This document shows positions 45,142 to 56,144 of a stretch of DNA of 64,000 nt, piece after piece. Under the pieces are notes generated by a model that worked only from the letters and a program-made list of their open reading frames with translations, ran no database searches and was not told the DNA's origin. How positions within the stretch are numbered: the first letter of the stretch is position 1; each line of letters opens with the position of its first letter. This DNA is from Anastatus disparis. Taxonomy: Eukaryota > Arthropoda > Insecta > Hymenoptera > Eupelmidae. Location of the stretch: positions 7,244,001 to 7,308,000 of the forward strand of contig JAFFSR010000347.1 in assembly GCA_017163975.1 (NCBI GenBank), given 5' to 3'. A program made the translations under genes and the position numbers.

Positions 45142-47056
45142 TCATTGGGGAGAGAGTTCATTATTATTTAACTTACTTTTAATAACAGGACATTCATCAT
45201 TGGGAGCTATCTTAACAACATTGTCAACCTTATTTAAACATCCACTAATCACACACGATTTGTCAGCAATAAAATTTTTGTCTACAATAACATTATTTGA
45301 ATTACTTAGAATTTGATCTATATCATCTTTAGTAGCAAATGTGTATGCTCTCTCCCCTCTCGCCCGTCTTGCCAGAAATCTGCCACTTCTATGCCAAATA
45401 AATTTAATACCTTTAACCTTAGCATAATTCTTGAGATCTTCGAAATTTTTATATGTATCTTTTTGAAGGTATTCATTAATAAAAACCTTATAATGATTTT
45501 TTATGACAGACAGACTGGCAAAACGAGAAAGATCAATGTCTGCCGTTGAGAAACTAGTGATTTTTCTTTTTTCATTTAATATTTTTTGAACCAGACTGGC
45601 CTCAGAGAGTCTGACTAGCAGCGAGTGAGCACCCCCCGGACCGTCCCTGACCATGCCGCTTCTAGATTCAGACGATGTTAAACACACAACCGACAAAATG
45701 TGTGACTGCATCAAATCCGGAAATATGGTACCGAGCACAGCACAAACATAATCCTCCTGTCGAACATTAGCCGCTAAGCAGTCCAGTCCACTGGAGACCA
45801 CCAATAAGCCACCCTCGATACCACAATTTTGTGTATTGTGAGGATTATCCTTTGCTATTTCTGTGTTGATAATTTGTGTGTTGACGTCTGCTGTTTCCTT
45901 TGAATTCGTGTCAGTGTGTGAGACATTTTCACGCTCTTCTACACGCTCCTGCACACTGAGATCAGAGACGGTCTGCACCACGCATGCCAACCTCACCCCA
46001 AGTTCTGAAAAATTCTTATCCACTCCATTAAATTCAACTTGTATAGCAGATTGAAGGCTATTAATTTTAGAATTTAAATTTAAATCAGTCTTATCATACT
46101 TCTCAATTAGAGTGGACAATTTATTTTCCAAACTACTGACTATCTCCCTTAATTTAATATTTTCATCAAGCAGCCTTGCCTGCATTACTTCAAAATTCTT
46201 TATTACTTTGTCCTGATTTTTAAGTTTATCTAAGATGCCTCGCAAGCCATCATCAATACCCATTATGCTGCTCTCAACACTCCGGATCCGATCGAAAGCG
46301 CCTAAGACTGAGTCAAGCTTACGAGACAAATTTCCTTCAATTTCAGACAAAGCAGCTTGAGAAATGGAGATGTCAGCATTACTATTCAATTTTACATTGT
46401 TATTTGTTAAATTCATTGTTTTATCATTTTTAATATTGGCAGCGGGAGCAACATGCGCAGCGCCACCTTTATTATGCGCCGGTTGAATTAAATTGTTATT
46501 ATTTAAAGTGTTACTTAAGCTAATCTTCTTATTTTTCGCCGCGCCACTAGCCTTCTGATGTTCCTTGGTTGTTGATTGTTGATTGCTCCTGTATGACGAT
46601 AACCGGTGGTACTTGCGTGTCAGTTCTCGATGGAGTCGATGTGCTGAGGGGCGACTTCTTCTCTGCCTTACCGACATCAAGTAGTTGGCTATTATTAATG
46701 CTAGCATCACGAGCATGTGAACTGGAGGGGGTGCCTCTCTCATTCTTTGTCTTTGTCTTCACACATTTGTTGCAGGTATAGTGGTAACCTGTGCCTACTA
46801 ATTGTATGCGTGTCATACATTTAGCGTGACAGCGCTGACGACAAGTCGAGCAATTATACAATCTCTTCGTTCCACATATGTCAGATGACGGCTGCTTACA
46901 TATGGCACATCGATCCATGATAGCGACCTCTTGCGGCAAATTTGAAAAATTTCGTCGCTTGGCGTGTTCTGAAAACCACCAAAATACTGCCTTCCCTCCA
47001 AAAACATTCAGTTTGTCACTAACCTCAAAAAAGCCCACCGGTCCAGAAAAACTCAC
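45142..47056 (-). pseudogene. LINE ORF1: PHD-like finger, coiled coil and FP-like domain (one frameshift)
   Basis: The first frame (47056-46547) carries MDRCAICKQPSS...CSTCRQRCHAKC...YHYTCNKC, a PHD-type zinc finger, and ends TSEG. The second frame (46743-45142) continues the protein through a Ser/Asn-rich linker, then a heptad-rich coiled coil (roughly KLDSVLGAFDRI to NFSELGVRL) and a C-terminal region with KVFINEYLQKDTYKNFEDLK and IKFIWHRSGRFLARR. That last part resembles the baculovirus FP-type domain found in CR1 ORF1 proteins. It probably binds element RNA. The two frames overlap at 46547-46743, so a single shift separates them; it could be real decay or a sequencing slip. Confidence 0.82.
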
Positions 47057-48062
47057 ATCAGCAAAGCAAGAACAGCATCACTGCTACTATAAATTTCCTC
47101 CAAAATTTTTATACAATTAATTCGCTATTGTCTGAAAAAAATAAACTTTTGAAAACTAATTTTCTTAGCGTGGTTACAATTTTAAAGAATTTTAAAGATT
47201 TAAAAAAAAATTTCGATTCTTCTTTTCTTATTTTTTTTTATTCTACGTAAAGTACTCGATAGATTTGTTCTAAAAATTGCAGGGAAATTATTTGCAACTG
47301 CCAAAAGAAAGGAAATTTTCAAAAATTGATTTTCATAGTGTAGTTTTAATTTTAGAGCATTCTTAAAATTTTGAAAAAGAAATTTTGAAAAGAAAATGTT
47401 ATTTATTTAACCAGTTAGATCTCGAAAATTACTCGATGGATTTGCTTCAAATTTTGTATATCATCTATGTTTTTGTATAACTAGGCGGGAAGCTATTGAA
47501 AATTAGTATTCATAGTGTATTTTTTCTTATAGAACCATTTTAAGAATTTGAAAAAATTTTCGATTTTTAATTTTTTTTTTTTGTATTTTACGTAAGTTAA
47601 CTGATGAATTTGCTTTGAGATTTCCATGGGAATAATTTGCATCTGCCAAAAGAAAGATAACTTTTATAAGCCGATCTTTTTAGCGTAGTTTTCATTTTAG
47701 AAAATTTTAAAAATTTTCTTAAAAAATTTTCATATTTCAGTTTTTTTTCATTTTACGTAAAGTACTCGATAGAATTGCTCTAAAATTTGTATACAAGTTA
47801 TTTGCTACTATCTTTATAAACCAAGTTTAAAAAAAATAATTTTATCAGCGTAGCTTTTTGATCATTCAGTCTTTTGATCAGTCTTCCGTAAGAACCTTGC
47901 AGCAGCACTTTACCCCAGAATTAGATAAGAATTACATAAGTCAAGTGCAAATATATGCCCACTAGTTATATATTAAAATCACATTTGAATAAATATAAAA
48001 AATTTAATGAAACTCAAAGAGCTCTATGAGAAAGCATTCCGCCAAAGCACTTGGCAGCGTTT

Positions 48063-48750
48063 TTTGAATGTAAATGAATTGACACTTAATTTTAACTTTA
48101 ACTAACTTTGAAATTTCTAACTAAATTAAATTAATTTTACACTGAATTGACTTTATCACAAATTTTTACACACAAAGATCTATTATTTTGCAAAAGAGAA
48201 ATTAAATGATTTTGCTGATACAAAGCAACTAACCTTGCGGTTGTAGTTGCTTTGTTTTAATTGATTTTATCTTGAATTTACACTTTATCTATTGGGAAAG
48301 GATTCACTCAATAAAAACACAGATATAAAGGGAAAAAGCCATGCGGCATAAAAAACCCTTGATTTATTGCCCTACAACGTTACACACTATTTGACGCACC
48401 GTTCGATTTGTTCGCACGCACGCACGCAAAGAGATAGAAAAACCAATGCAAATTTATATAGCCGCGGCTTAGGTAGAACAAAGCTTCTGATCGCTTTGAA
48501 GAAGAAAACTAGGTGTTTTCGAGAAGAGAACCGAATGCTCTCGAAAATGAATGAACCGCTCTAGGCGATGTCACTCTTGATACTAAACTATTTTTCCGTG
48601 GCATTTGCAAAGTCTCCCTGTTCTCTCCCTCCTTTTGTCTATGAGCTGACTTAAGGGAGGTGAGAACAGGCGACTGTGAAGTGCTGCCGCTCATCATCGT
48701 ATTTGATTTTAATATAATTTGTGTTGCGACGCAACACACACACAAGACCA
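48063..48750. other. Non-coding stretch, moderately GC-rich
   Basis: Contains a (CGCA)n-like CGCACGCACGCACGC run near 48415 and a stretch (48360-48700) with the look of LTR or leader sequence: GC-rich blocks and a TATATAG. No direct repeat or gene supports a firm call. Confidence 0.35.
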
Positions 48751-49115
48751 AAAAGTAGAAAATCATATATTTTCTTGCAATTTTTACTTAAGTGACCTGT
48801 AGTTTCACAATATATACAATAATTTTTTTGTTCAAATTAAATAAGTTCATCATTTGGATACAAAATATTTAATGCTATTGTAAAATCATCTATGTTGTTG
48901 ATTTTTGCACTATGTATAAGAGGGAAGATGTGACCTCAAAGTTTAAACTTTGCAATTGAAAACAGTTTCCTTTGATCATTTGCTAAACTTCTTGCTATTT
49001 TCATTTTATTAATATATTCTCTGGGTGGCATGTTCTTACTATCAAATATTGGTACAAACTCAAAAAATAAAAAATTATCACCGTTCTCCTCCATTATGAT
49101 TTTTATAATTTTATT
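48751..49115 (-). pseudogene. Retroelement gag fragment with CCHC zinc knuckle
   Basis: The minus strand reads MEENGDNFLFFEFVPIF, then PPREYINKMKIARSLAND, then (after a frame change) INNIDDFTIALNILYPNDE and, following a stop, YCIYCETTGHLSKNCKK. The last is a perfect CX2CX4HX4C nucleocapsid knuckle. Stops and a shift break the gene. It lies about 1.7 kb downstream (minus orientation) of the LTR-like repeat 50834-53406, so it might be that element's gag. The link is inference. Confidence 0.55.
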
Positions 49116-50446
49116 TCTCTTTAGAAAAATTTAATGTGTTTAATTAATGTTAGTATTTTATTAAATTAATGTGAGGGATAGACAGATGAATATATACTTA
49201 TTTTGTAACAGTTTACAAAAAAGTGAAGGGATGATTTATTATTATGGATATTTTTAAATTAATAGATATTCATTTTATTCTGTAACAGAATATATACTAT
49301 TCTTATTTACCAAGGTACATGTAATTCATGTTGCATCAATAATAATTAAATGGCTTTATTAATATTTAGTTTAAAAATTTTATATTTGTTCGTATACAAA
49401 GATTGTTATAAATATTGCTGATCATGTTTTTTTCCTTTTCCTTTTCTTTTATATCGTTTAGAATTGTGTTTGTAAACAAAAAAATACTGCAAGTGTTATT
49501 TATTAAAGTTCTTTGACACTAACTTTCTATTCTTGCATAGAAATTAAGAAAATTGCTAATCTATTTTTGGAAATTTCTATATTGACCTACTGTTGTTGGA
49601 ATTACATAAGAACGTATCACGAGAATTTTTGCTGAGCTTGTATTTTGCAAGTTCAATACACTTGCAATGTATTGATGACAACTGTATATTTTTTTAATGT
49701 AATCTGTTTACATTATTCTGGTATCTTTGAATTTTCTTTATTTTATATAATTTTATAATTTTATATTATTTTCATAAAAAGAAAATTGTTATGCTTTTAG
49801 CATTACTTAATATTATTATTATTAAAACTCGATATTCTAAATGATATTAAATATTTACTGTTTAGTCAGCTTTTCTTTCACTTGAAACGTATTTCACTTT
49901 TCAAATTAAGTTATGCGAAAATTATTAATATATTGGTCTATATGTTGTAATTTGTCAATGCATTAAATAAATTATATTATTTGAAATCAGTTTATAAAAG
50001 AATATGTAATTTTTACTTGATTTCTCATTAAAAAATTTTATGATTATTCTTGCTACAATGATTGATGTACAGATTTATTTATTTATAAATTGATTTGATG
50101 ATCTTAATTTTATTTTTATTGATAATTTTCATGTAAATTGTATTATTTATTAGATATATGATTTTTAATCGCGCACTTTTGCGTACATAGAAATTATTTC
50201 AATTACGCACTTTGCGTATAAAATGTTAATTTCATTTGTATAATATTTTTATTTTTAATAACACCATTCGTATTTGATAATACACTTCGAGTTTAATATT
50301 TTTATTTTTAATAATGCAGTTCACGTTTAATAATTTCATGTGTAATATTTATTTAATTCGTGCCCTCAACATTTAATATTTCATTTAACACACTTTCAAC
50401 ACTGTATTATTATAAGCCCTTTTTATATGAATATATTTTTATGCAC

Positions 50447-50451
<5 letters not shown>
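49116..50451. other. A+T-rich non-coding stretch
   Basis: No gene or repeat recognised. Short motifs CGCACTTTGCGTA and TTCGTGTTTAATA-like phrases recur near 50170-50360. Confidence 0.4.

Positions 50452-50512
<61 letters not shown>
50452..50512. repeat. (TA)n microsatellite
   Basis: An uninterrupted run of about 30 TA units. Confidence 0.95.
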
Positions 50513-50515
<3 letters not shown>

Positions 50516-50833
50516 TATAAAATACATCACAAGTAATAAAATTTAGATAGTTTATTTATTAAGTATAAAAAAATGAATTTATAACAAACGAGCGTGATTA
50601 TTTTTAATTTTGAAATCTTAGGTTTTATTTTTAAAGTTCTTAATGATTTTTCTTCAAGCATAAGAAATTAACAAATGTAAAGGAGGTTTGAGAAAACTAT
50701 AGGGAAAAACCAGAAATAAAAATAAAGTAAGCAGTAGATAATACAAAAAAAAATAATTTATTGAAATAAAAGCGAAAGGTTTAAATAATTCAATAGAAAA
50801 AAAAATAAATATTTAAAGAGAGAAAATACTCAT

Positions 50834-53406
50834 TGTAAGTACAGCAAGAAGGATCAGCTGTAGTGATGCACACAAGAAAGAAAGAGAAAGAAGATTATGA
50901 TCATGCGAACAGTAAGTAAGGAAGATTTTCGGACGCGCCGCATATACGCAAAGACACACACACACACATCAGATGCACCAGAGACTCAGGTTAACGTTTA
51001 TGAGAAACACCTTTCAAGAGTATACAATAAATTAATAATTAGAAGGAAACGTCAACCAGATACTAGGTTAGGGCGCGATAATAGCTCTATATAAACATAT
51101 ACACATGGTACACACTACACCACGACAACCCAGAGATGCGTACGATACTAAAGATGTGCACAAACACTAATCAACACATTTACACCTCCTATAACATAAA
51201 CGAATCACGAGGAGTTACAATGGAGCGGCAACACGAAGTTGAAAACGACGTGACAAAGCAGAAGTAAACATGGCGGCGCCACGGGAGTAAGAGAGATAAA
51301 AGAAACAGATGTCTTATAGCTATACACGCAAGAAGTATGAGCACGTATAGTATATATGCACAGTCGCGAAGAAGGGGAGCAGCATATAGTGAAATACGTA
51401 TGTAAAACACATAGAGGCGTACTATAACGTTTAGGCTATGAAAAAATGAGGAGAATAAAAGGAATATACGCGTATACAATTAAAGATTCAAGCGACGTGC
51501 CATGTTTATTTGTAGTTATACACACATAGATAAGATCAACCGATGAGAAATAGCTATGAGTAGAACTTTTCGATAATCGATGTTATTACTACGTAAAGCA
51601 ACATAGTAACTTTAAGTACAGTGTGGAAAATACTAGAGTGATAGAGATAGAAGATCCGCGACAAAGAGTCAATTAAGCAATCGATAGAGACTCATCACTG
51701 AATAAATCAAAGTAAAAACTAAGACGCGATGCGGAACAAGGAAAGAAGATGAGGATCAGCCAAGTGCAACAAGGATAGATGTCAAGAAGTAGCGAAGACG
51801 AACTTCCTTCTTCAAAGAAGAGATTTTTGCATAAGCCGTCAACGAGAGCGCACGTGCAAGTGATTCTTGCATAAGCCGTCAACGAGAGCGCACGTACAAG
51901 TAATTCTTAACTGAGCCGGCATTGGGAGCACACGTGTAGAGTTTTTTTGAAGATTCTTTGATCAGAAGTCAAGAGCTTTTCCTTTTGGATAAACGCGGCA
52001 GAACTATTACTTTTTTTCTTTCGTGCATCTTTGGGCTTTTAGAAAGAAATCGTAAGCCGTTCGAAGGAGAGAAAATTGTGAAGGCAAGGAGAGTTGTAAG
52101 CCTGTCTACGAGCGGAAAAAGAGAGTAGTGGAATCTTCCTAAATCCTCGACTTCTTCGCCGCTTTCTTTCATCTGGATCTTGTTAAAGGTTGACGACGCG
52201 ACAGTAAGTGGAGTTTCTTCAAGTGAGTTAAGCAAGTAAGAATTAGTAAATTTTAGTTCTGTTGGTTTTTCCTATTGAAGTTCTCAATTTTTCTAATTAA
52301 ATTTTCTTTCAATTGTGTAAAGTGCGAGTATTTAAAGAGAGTAGAATAAGTGCGTGACGCGGAATAATAAAAATAGTCATAATTATATTTCATTATACAT
52401 GTGCATGGCGACGCGACGCCAATTTGTTTTATAAATTAAATGCGAAATTCGTAATTATTAAAGTTAAGGAAATCTGCTTTTGTATTTTCCGACTGCTAAT
52501 CTTTGTATTACTGGAAAATAGTTAAAGTGAAATAAATAGACGACGCGGCGGCCATTGTGAAATTGTGCGAGCGAGATAGCTATACGTTAGTTATTAATTA
52601 AAATCCAAAGTTCTTATTTATTTGATACGGAGTAGTGCGAGCGATATTAATATTAATTCCTTAAAATTTTATTGAATTGCGAATTGTAAGTGTTGGGTTT
52701 TGCGATTGCGCGGTAAGGAAATCGGGCGACGCGTAATTTAAGTTACAAATAATTATTCTTTATACGGTATTAACCTAAAGGTGATTAAAACGATTGCATG
52801 TGTAACAGAATTATAAATTCTTGGTCTTCCGCACATGCATACAGCCTAAGTGTAGTAAAGCAATTAGAGCGGCGTTTCCTTTCTTGTTTTTTTTTATTGT
52901 AATGTATAACGAAGTTTCTTTTAAATTGATAATACAAGAAGTTTAAAATCAAAATTTAAGTAGAGAGTCAGATAGTCATTTTTTTTCTTGTTTCCCTTTT
53001 TCTCTTTTCAGGACAAGAATTATATTTAAGCAAAATTAGTTGAATTACTCGTTTCTTTCTTTTTTCAGTTATTCAAGTTTTTTTTTTTTATATATTTAGT
53101 CTTTCTTTCTTATTTTAAAGTTAACTTGTCTTTTAAATACTAAAAGTTGTCTTCTTCAACTTCTCATTTTTTTCTTTATTAAATCATAAATCACATTGAA
53201 GTTTCCTGAACTACTCTGATCGTTATAGAACCAGCCTACAACCCGAGGTAGGCCAGTAAGTATTGACCCCCTCTGCAGTTGCTCTATCCAGATAGCTGAG
53301 CAGGGTTCACTGGCGCTCAATTAAAATTAACAATAAATTTGTGAACCCAGGTAAGTTCGTGGCTTCGGGAATTCACTCGGAGGTCCGGGGAATTTGCCAC
53401 GTAACA
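50834..53406 (-). repeat. Large LTR-like repeat, copy B
   Basis: Reverse complement of copy A (31661-36860) without its three insertions; 2573 bases, beginning TGTTACGTGG and ending CTTACA in minus orientation. It holds a 37-base tandem duplication at 51829-51906 (CATAAGCCGTCAACGAGAGC, with a third decayed copy). It includes pyrimidine-rich leader-like stretches and no open frame with sensible content. Identity with copy A is patchy, best at 53219-53406 and 52480-52600. Confidence 0.5.
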
Positions 53407-53426
53407 ATATATATATATGTATATTG

Positions 53427-53790
53427 TGACGTCACACTTCGTGACGAAACTTGTTCACAACGTTCTGAACTTCGGGAAACGTTAAATCTTATGACGAAAC
53501 GTTCTCCTTCAGTCTAACAAAATGGACGTTACTCTTCTTTGCCGACTTTAACGAACACTTTAATCGCACTCGTGCAAACTTGTTGTATTAATATTTATTT
53601 TTGTAGTATGTCGGAGAAACTAAAACTAGAGGGTACGCTGCTGAGACGCCATGCTCAGACGATTCGGGCCCTTTTGCCTTAATTTGACCTTTTAATATAA
53701 TAGATAATAGGGTACGGGAAAAAGAAAGCATAAGGTAATTCAGTTTCCTCTCATACCGTTTCCTTTTATTTCGTCAAACGCGAAAATCCA
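53427..53790 (-). repeat. Possible LTR remnant of a gag-bearing element
   Basis: Starts with the palindrome TGTGACGTCACA and contains repeated TGACGAAAC motifs, with an AATAAA-like signal on the minus strand near 53600. It lies downstream of the minus-strand gag at 54000-55690. Composition is distinct from the flanks. No second LTR is present, so this is tentative. Confidence 0.3.
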
Positions 53791-53999
53791 TTTTATTATT
53801 ATTTTAAACACTTGCAAGTGCGGCATAATTGATCATGCACTCGCAAGTCTGTGATATTTTTTACTTTTTTATAAACCTTCGTTCAAATTTTTTTTTCAAA
53901 CAACTTTTACATTATATTTTCAAATTTTGCTGTATTTTTATATGTTGCGTTAAGATTTTTTGTGAGCTACAACTGCCCCCAATTAATTCTATTTTCAAT

Positions 54000-55690
54000 G
54001 AATCTTTCTTTTAAGATTCAACTTGACTAAGTTTTCCTGATTTTGCTTGTCAGGTTCATCATCGATGTTTATATTTAGTACATCTAGTTGTTTCATGCTT
54101 TGTTTAAGCATCTTTTGACGAACAAAAGATTTAAATTTTTCTTGTGGTTTTTTTTTTATTTTTATTTTCAAATACCTCAGTATTATTTATCTGATTGTGT
54201 TTGTTGTATTGAGGTTTTGAACCATATCTTATGTTTTGTTTATTGTATGTATTATTTTAAGGTTTATTTGTTACTTCATTTTATTGTGTGAAATTTTCTT
54301 CTATATCATATTGGCTGTATTTTTCTTCTCCTTGATGGCGCTGCTTGTATTTCCCTGTTTTTCATGTTTATCGTCATTATCTTAATTTGCCAGTAGTTTT
54401 AGCAATGTTACTTTATCCTTAGTTTTTGATAATTAAAGGGCTTGTCTAATTCTTCTATTGAATTGATTTGCTATCTTCTCTACTATTACATCTTCAGAAT
54501 AATTCAAGTTCAGTTCTTTCGCATATCCAAATACCTGTAAGGCATAAGACACCCTCGAGATCCTGCTTCCTTCATAATATTGACCGAACTCAACCTTTCT
54601 CCTCGATGTTCTCTGTATACATTCATTCCAGAATCTTTCGATGAATGATTCCTTAAATTCATCAAATGTTCTAATATTGTCCTGGTGTTGGTACCACTTG
54701 CATTAACTTCTTTTTGTAATACTGTTTGAAGAATTTGTAGTTTTTCTTTAATTTTTAATTTCTTTAGCGCTATATATTTGTCTCACTCATTTAGAAGTTT
54801 TATTGGCCTCTTACCTTTCAGTCCTTCAAACTTCGGAGGTGGTATTTTGATTTTATGCTGTATGGATTCATTTGATTTATTTTGTACATTAATATTTCTT
54901 GAATTTTATTGTCTTGTTCATTTGCTACATCATCTATCCTTCTCGTTAGATTGTCGTATATTTGTTTAAGGCTATTGGTTTTTCACTTTTCTATAGAATT
55001 TTTTGAAATTGAAATATGTTGTAAATTAAGATTTACGCTTTACAATGGTATTTTGATTTGGGTGGATATCCACCTTCATCTTTTAGATATTTTAGTTTAA
55101 ACTTTGTTGAATTTTACATGAGAGTATATGGGCGAAGCGCTTGAAACGTAACATTTTATAAGATTGTGTAAAAAGTTTTCTATAGATTTCGAAGAAATTA
55201 AAATATATTTTACTCCAGATCTCAAGGATTAAAATGGTACCTTGTAGATTATAGCAATCGACCCCCAATTCCGAAATAAAAGGAAAATAATGTTCTCACT
55301 CTATATTAATTTACACGTAAACATGTCTTACGATTCGCATTGTGTATACTTACAGAATCTGCGCACAAACATGTTTTTGAATTATTGTGCAAACACAGAA
55401 CTCAACCAATTTATCTTTCGTATAGTGTGAATTTATAAGAAACATATTACTTCACAATGAGAACCATTGGACCAATAGAACTACTTTAACTGCCAAATCG
55501 TTTTGGAAATCATTTTTTAATGCTTGTAGTTCAGCGTTTAGTTTGTTCTTATTTTTTATTTCTTGGTTCTTATTAGATATAATTTTTAATTCGATTGATA
55601 CTACTTGCATCCATTCTTGTAGTTTTATTGGGATACTGTTTATACTTTATATTATATTATATAGTTTATACTTACTACTAGGCATTTTGA
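54000..55690 (-). pseudogene. LTR-retroelement gag, decayed
   Basis: The clearest part is an uninterrupted minus-strand frame of more than 80 codons at about 54710-54430 without a start codon: WYQHQDNIRTFDEFKESFIE, RFWNECIQRTSRRKVEFGQY, GSRISRVSYALQVF. The W-x-F-x-E-F...F-x-x-RFW pattern is typical of Ty3/gypsy-type gag. Just upstream, IPPPKFEGLKGKRPIKLLNE matches the usual start of the domain. Weaker coding-like pieces reach 55690 (ELQALKNDFQNDLAVK) and 54000. Frames shift often. No pol follows. Confidence 0.65.
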
Positions 55691-55929
55691 ATTACTTATT
55701 GTTTGCGCACTTCGAATAAAATGAATTAATTCGAAATGATCAAAGAAAATTTTACTGTTTTTGATAATAAATAAATTTGTTTCAACTGAATATATTTGAA
55801 ATTGTCAACTCAATTGTTTATGTAAATTCAATTTTCAAATTTGAATCTTCTTTCCCAAATTACTAATAAATATAAACAACCACAGGGAGAAAAGGCCTTG
55901 GTAAGAGAAGAAGACAAAAATACTAATTC

Positions 55930-55985
55930 ATAATGAAACAATTACGTTTCGTCGGTCTGGTTTACCGACCTCTTCAGACTAAAAA
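55930..55985 (-). ncRNA. Hammerhead ribozyme-like motif in the Penelope 3' region
   Basis: On the minus strand: CTGAAGA, then GGTCGGT, loop AAACCAG, ACCGAC, then GAAAC. The CUGANGA and GAAA core boxes are intact, and the helix between them (GTCGGT with ACCGAC) is perfect. Stems I and III are short: about four pairs and one to two pairs by my reading. Penelope-like elements are known to carry minimal hammerheads in their terminal repeats. Cleavage competence is not shown. Confidence 0.55.
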
Positions 55986-56144
55986 CGTTAAGAATTTATT
56001 AATTACAAAATTAGTTAAAAATTAAACATTTCACACATTTGTACATACCAATGATACTTAAAATTAAAAACTAGTACATGAGCGAACGACTCATATTGTC
56101 AAACTAACCAAAATTCGCATCAAAACAGATATTTATATCGTACG

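Larger units (their letters stand above)
41758..47088 (-). mobile_element. CR1-like non-LTR retrotransposon, near full length
   Basis: Minus strand. The 5' leader is near 47088, then ORF1 with PHD-like zinc finger and coiled coil, ORF2 with endonuclease and reverse transcriptase, and a 3' UTR of about 0.5 kb ending in an ATCT tetranucleotide run (plus strand AGATAGATAGATAGATAT at 41758). A tandem tail of that kind suits the CR1/L2 group. It is inserted in a satellite array unit. Only one frameshift (in ORF1) was noticed, so it is relatively young. Confidence 0.88.
40723..48062 (+). mobile_element. Satellite-bodied mobile element, copy R (split by LINE)
   Basis: Same ends as copy L: TTTTGCTTTCTCATAGAGAA at 40723 and CGCCAAAGCACTTGGCAGCG ending near 48060. 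Tandem ~165-base units (TTAATTTTAGAGCATTTT phrase in each) occupy 41030-41757 and 47089-47850; the CR1-like LINE sits between them. Without the LINE it is about 2.0 kb. A (GT)n run (40846-40893) lies in the same place as the shorter CACACACACA run of copy L. No protein. Confidence 0.72.

Noticed and set aside
48367..48766. Two small frames on opposite strands
   Set aside because: Part of the minus frame continues from the gag zinc knuckle, but the content becomes unconvincing; the plus frame is antisense.
31661..53406. One giant DNA element with the LTR-like repeats as terminal inverted repeats
   Set aside because: No gene between them belongs to a large DNA transposon (no protein-primed polymerase, capsid or integrase); the content is independent nested TEs.
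53829..55100. Several Phe/Leu-rich plus-strand frames
   Set aside because: They are the complement of the minus-strand gag; composition typical of antisense shadows.
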